From contig VGVV01000007.1 in assembly GCA_016873895.1 (NCBI GenBank), positions 36,363 through 100,362 of the forward strand: a DNA stretch of 64,000 bases. Direction: 5' to 3'. Positions within the stretch are counted from its first letter, which is position 1, and the number at the start of each line of letters is the position of its first letter. Under the pieces are notes generated by a model, which was given only the letters and a program-made list of their open reading frames with translations, did no database searches and had not been told where the DNA came from. This stretch comes from Ignavibacteria bacterium (GTDB lineage Bacteria > Bacteroidota > Ignavibacteria > Kapaibacteriales > Kapaibacteriaceae). The position numbers were made by a program, and so were the translations under genes. Below, piece by piece: positions 62,502-64,000 of the stretch.

Positions 62502-64000
62502 TTAGCTGTTAAGTGTTTTCAGGAACTCTTCGTTCGACCGCGTAGCACGCATACGTTCGAGGAGTGTTTCCATTGCCTCGATCGGTGGATCATCTCCAAG
62601 CACCTTGCGAAGCACCCAGATCTTGGCGAGTGTTTCCGGTGACAAGAGCAGCTCTTCACGTCGGGTGCCAGATCGGTTAACATCGATTGCAGGATAGATT
62701 CTGCGCTCTGCGATCTTGCGCTCGAGAACAAGTTCCATGTTCCCGGTTCCTTTGAACTCTTCAAAGATCACTTCGTCCATGCGCGAGTTCGTTTCAACAA
62801 GAGCGGTTGCAATGATTGTGAGAGAACCGCCTTCTTCAACATTACGCGCTGCTCCCAAAAATCGCTTAGGACGCTGAAGAGCATTCGCATCAACGCCACC
62901 CGATAGAAGCTTGCCTGATTGAGGCACAACGGTGTTGTGCGCGCGCGCAAGACGCGTAATGGAGTCCAGCAGGATCACAACGTCTTGCTTGGCTTCTACC
63001 AAGCGTTTAGCCTTTTCAATAACCATTTCACTGACTTGTACGTGCCGCTCTGCAGGCTCGTCAAATGTAGAGGCAATAACTTCGGCATTAACCGATCGCT
63101 GCATGTCTGTTACTTCTTCCGGACGCTCATCAATCAGCAACACAATGAGCTTTACCTCTGGATGGTTGCGAGAGATTGCGTTGGCAAGTTTTTGCAGCAG
63201 AATTGTCTTACCAGCTTTCGGTGGAGAAACAATCAAACCCCGTTGCCCCTTGCCAATAGGGGAGACTAGGTCGATGATGCGCGTTGAGAATTCATTTTGC
63301 ATCGTCTCAAGAATCAGGCGCTCTTTCGGATAATAGGGCGTAAGGTTCTCGAACAATGGGCGCGGTGTATTCTCCACAAACGGGATGTAGTTAACAGAGT
63401 CAACTTTAATCAATGCAAAGAAACGCTCGCCTTGGCGAGGCGCGCGCACAAAGCCCTTAATTGTATCACCAGTACGCAAGCCATATCGCTTTACTTGAGA
63501 AGGGGCTACATAGACGTCATCAGGAGAGGGAAGATAGTTGAAGTCTGCAGAGCGCATAAAGCCATAACCATCGGGAAGAATCTCGATCACACCCGTCATG
63601 ATCGATATACCTTCACGCTGCGACTCGCGCATCTGGCGCGCATTTTCTGCCTCAACGATGCGATTGATCAGATCCTGCTTCTTCAGATCAGCAAAATCTT
63701 CGATCTCCAGCTTTTGTGCTATATCAACCAGTTCCGCAATTTTCTTAAGCTTTAGTTCGTTTACGTCGATTACAGTTCCTGCCTGCATCAACTCGCGCTC
63801 TTCGCGCTCGATCTCAAGGTCGTAGGCACGGTGATCACGGAAGTGTCCTCGGTCTCTTCCACCACGACCACGACGTCTGTTGCGTCCGTGTCGGTCAAAA
63901 CGATCGTGACCACCCCCATCACGGAAATCTCTACCATCACGGCGGTCATCACGGCGGTCATCACGACGGTCATCACGGCGGTCATCACGACGGTCATCAC
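62502..64000 (-). CDS. rho: transcription termination factor Rho, 5' end outside window
   Basis: The Rho core is complete: Rho_N ([17 protein letters not shown]), RNA-binding OB fold ([24 protein letters not shown]), P-loop [11 protein letters not shown], Walker [19 protein letters not shown], and Q-loop/R-loop [14 protein letters not shown]. The start shown by the shortest frame (63791) is internal: the frame continues upstream to the window edge as an Arg/Asp/Gly-rich extension, with (DDRR)n encoded by a 12-bp repeat at 63944-64000, then [19 protein letters not shown] and [11 protein letters not shown]. Such disordered basic/acidic N-terminal inserts are known from Bacteroidota Rho. It halts transcription on untranslated RNA. 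Confidence 0.92.
   Translation of the reverse strand, partial: DDRRDDRRDDRRDDRRDDRRDGRDFRDGGGHDRFDRHGRNRRRGRGGRDRGHFRDHRAYDLEIEREERELMQAGTVIDVNELKLKKIAELVDIAQKLEIEDFADLKKQDLINRIVEAENARQMRESQREGISIMTGVIEILPDGYGFMRSADFNYLPSPDDVYVAPSQVKRYGLRTGDTIKGFVRAPRQGERFFALIKVDSVNYIPFVENTPRPLFENLTPYYPKERLILETMQNEFSTRIIDLVSPIGKGQRGLIVSPPKAGKTILLQKLANAISRNHPEVKLIVLLIDERPEEVTDMQRSVNAEVIASTFDEPAERHVQVSEMVIEKAKRLVEAKQDVVILLDSITRLARAHNTVVPQSGKLLSGGVDANALQRPKRFLGAARNVEEGGSLTIIATALVETNSRMDEVIFEEFKGTGNMELVLERKIAERRIYPAIDVNRSGTRREELLLSPETLAKIWVLRKVLGDDPPIEAMETLLERMRATRSNEEFLKTLNS

Noticed and set aside
63788..64000. Minus-strand Val/Met/Thr-rich open frame at the right edge
   Set aside because: It is the shadow frame of the 12-bp repeat; the rho frame gives the Arg/Asp-rich extension joined to the Rho core.

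Overview
The window (about 50% GC by eye) most resembles a member of the Bacteroidota/Chlorobiota/Ignavibacteria/Kapabacteria assemblage. The evidence is: several secreted proteins ending in a type IX secretion (T9SS) C-terminal sorting domain; an intact PorX, the response regulator/PglZ-type regulator of T9SS; Bacteroidota-style promoter boxes TAnnTTTG in front of many genes; an acidic/basic N-terminal extension on Rho; and a TamB-like plus LptE-like outer-membrane biogenesis set. Species cannot be fixed from sequence alone; the Kapabacteria/Ignavibacteria guess is inference.

Layout. 1-4.1 kb: end of a T9SS cargo gene, a GWxTD protein and an acetyl-CoA hydrolase/CoA-transferase. 4.1-6.2 kb: a membrane heme/Fe-S oxidoreductase of the EtfAB:menaquinone oxidoreductase type. 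6.2-12 kb (minus): atpDC, then guaB, an M24 peptidase and a glycosyltransferase. 12.1-19.4 kb (plus): thiolase, isocitrate dehydrogenase and a giant AsmA/TamB protein. 19.4-23.5 kb (minus): acyl-CoA dehydrogenase, anmK, nuoBA and a broken outer-membrane-barrel gene. 23.5-27.3 kb (plus): metallo-hydrolase, LptE, a family 2 glycosyltransferase and an FAH hydrolase. 27.3-33.5 kb: a T9SS island with one decayed BNR-repeat gene, two tandem BNR paralogs and a 700-residue secreted protein. 33.6-35.2 kb: mrp-nfu and two tRNAs. 35.2-42 kb (minus): thioredoxin-like lipoprotein, nuoKJ, rel/spoT, a 951-residue thioredoxin/NHL/T9SS fusion and tRNA-Pro. 42.2-47.2 kb (plus): exported amidohydrolase, S9-like hydrolase, M1 aminopeptidase with T9SS tail, pdxH. 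47.2-61.6 kb: ordinary genes (peptide ABC permeases, yraN, ruvA, a HisA-like protein, nuoGHI, a truncated clpB, thioesterase, porX, tsaE, aminotransferase) interrupted by six arrays of heptanucleotide repeats. 61.6-64 kb (minus): CDF transporter and rho, which runs off the right edge.

How the genes work together. Complex I is split over three places (nuoAB, nuoJK, nuoGHI), with F1 atpDC also present. CoA-transferase, thiolase, acyl-CoA dehydrogenase and the Etf-type quinone reductase fit beta-oxidation or short-chain acyl-CoA metabolism feeding menaquinone. T9SS cargo genes and porX form a secretion theme. The least ordinary feature is the family of heptamer arrays: three pairs stand in inverted orientation around a short centre, and one pair encloses a frameshifted four-helix-bundle (S23/IVP-type) gene, a layout that resembles 23S rRNA intervening sequences.
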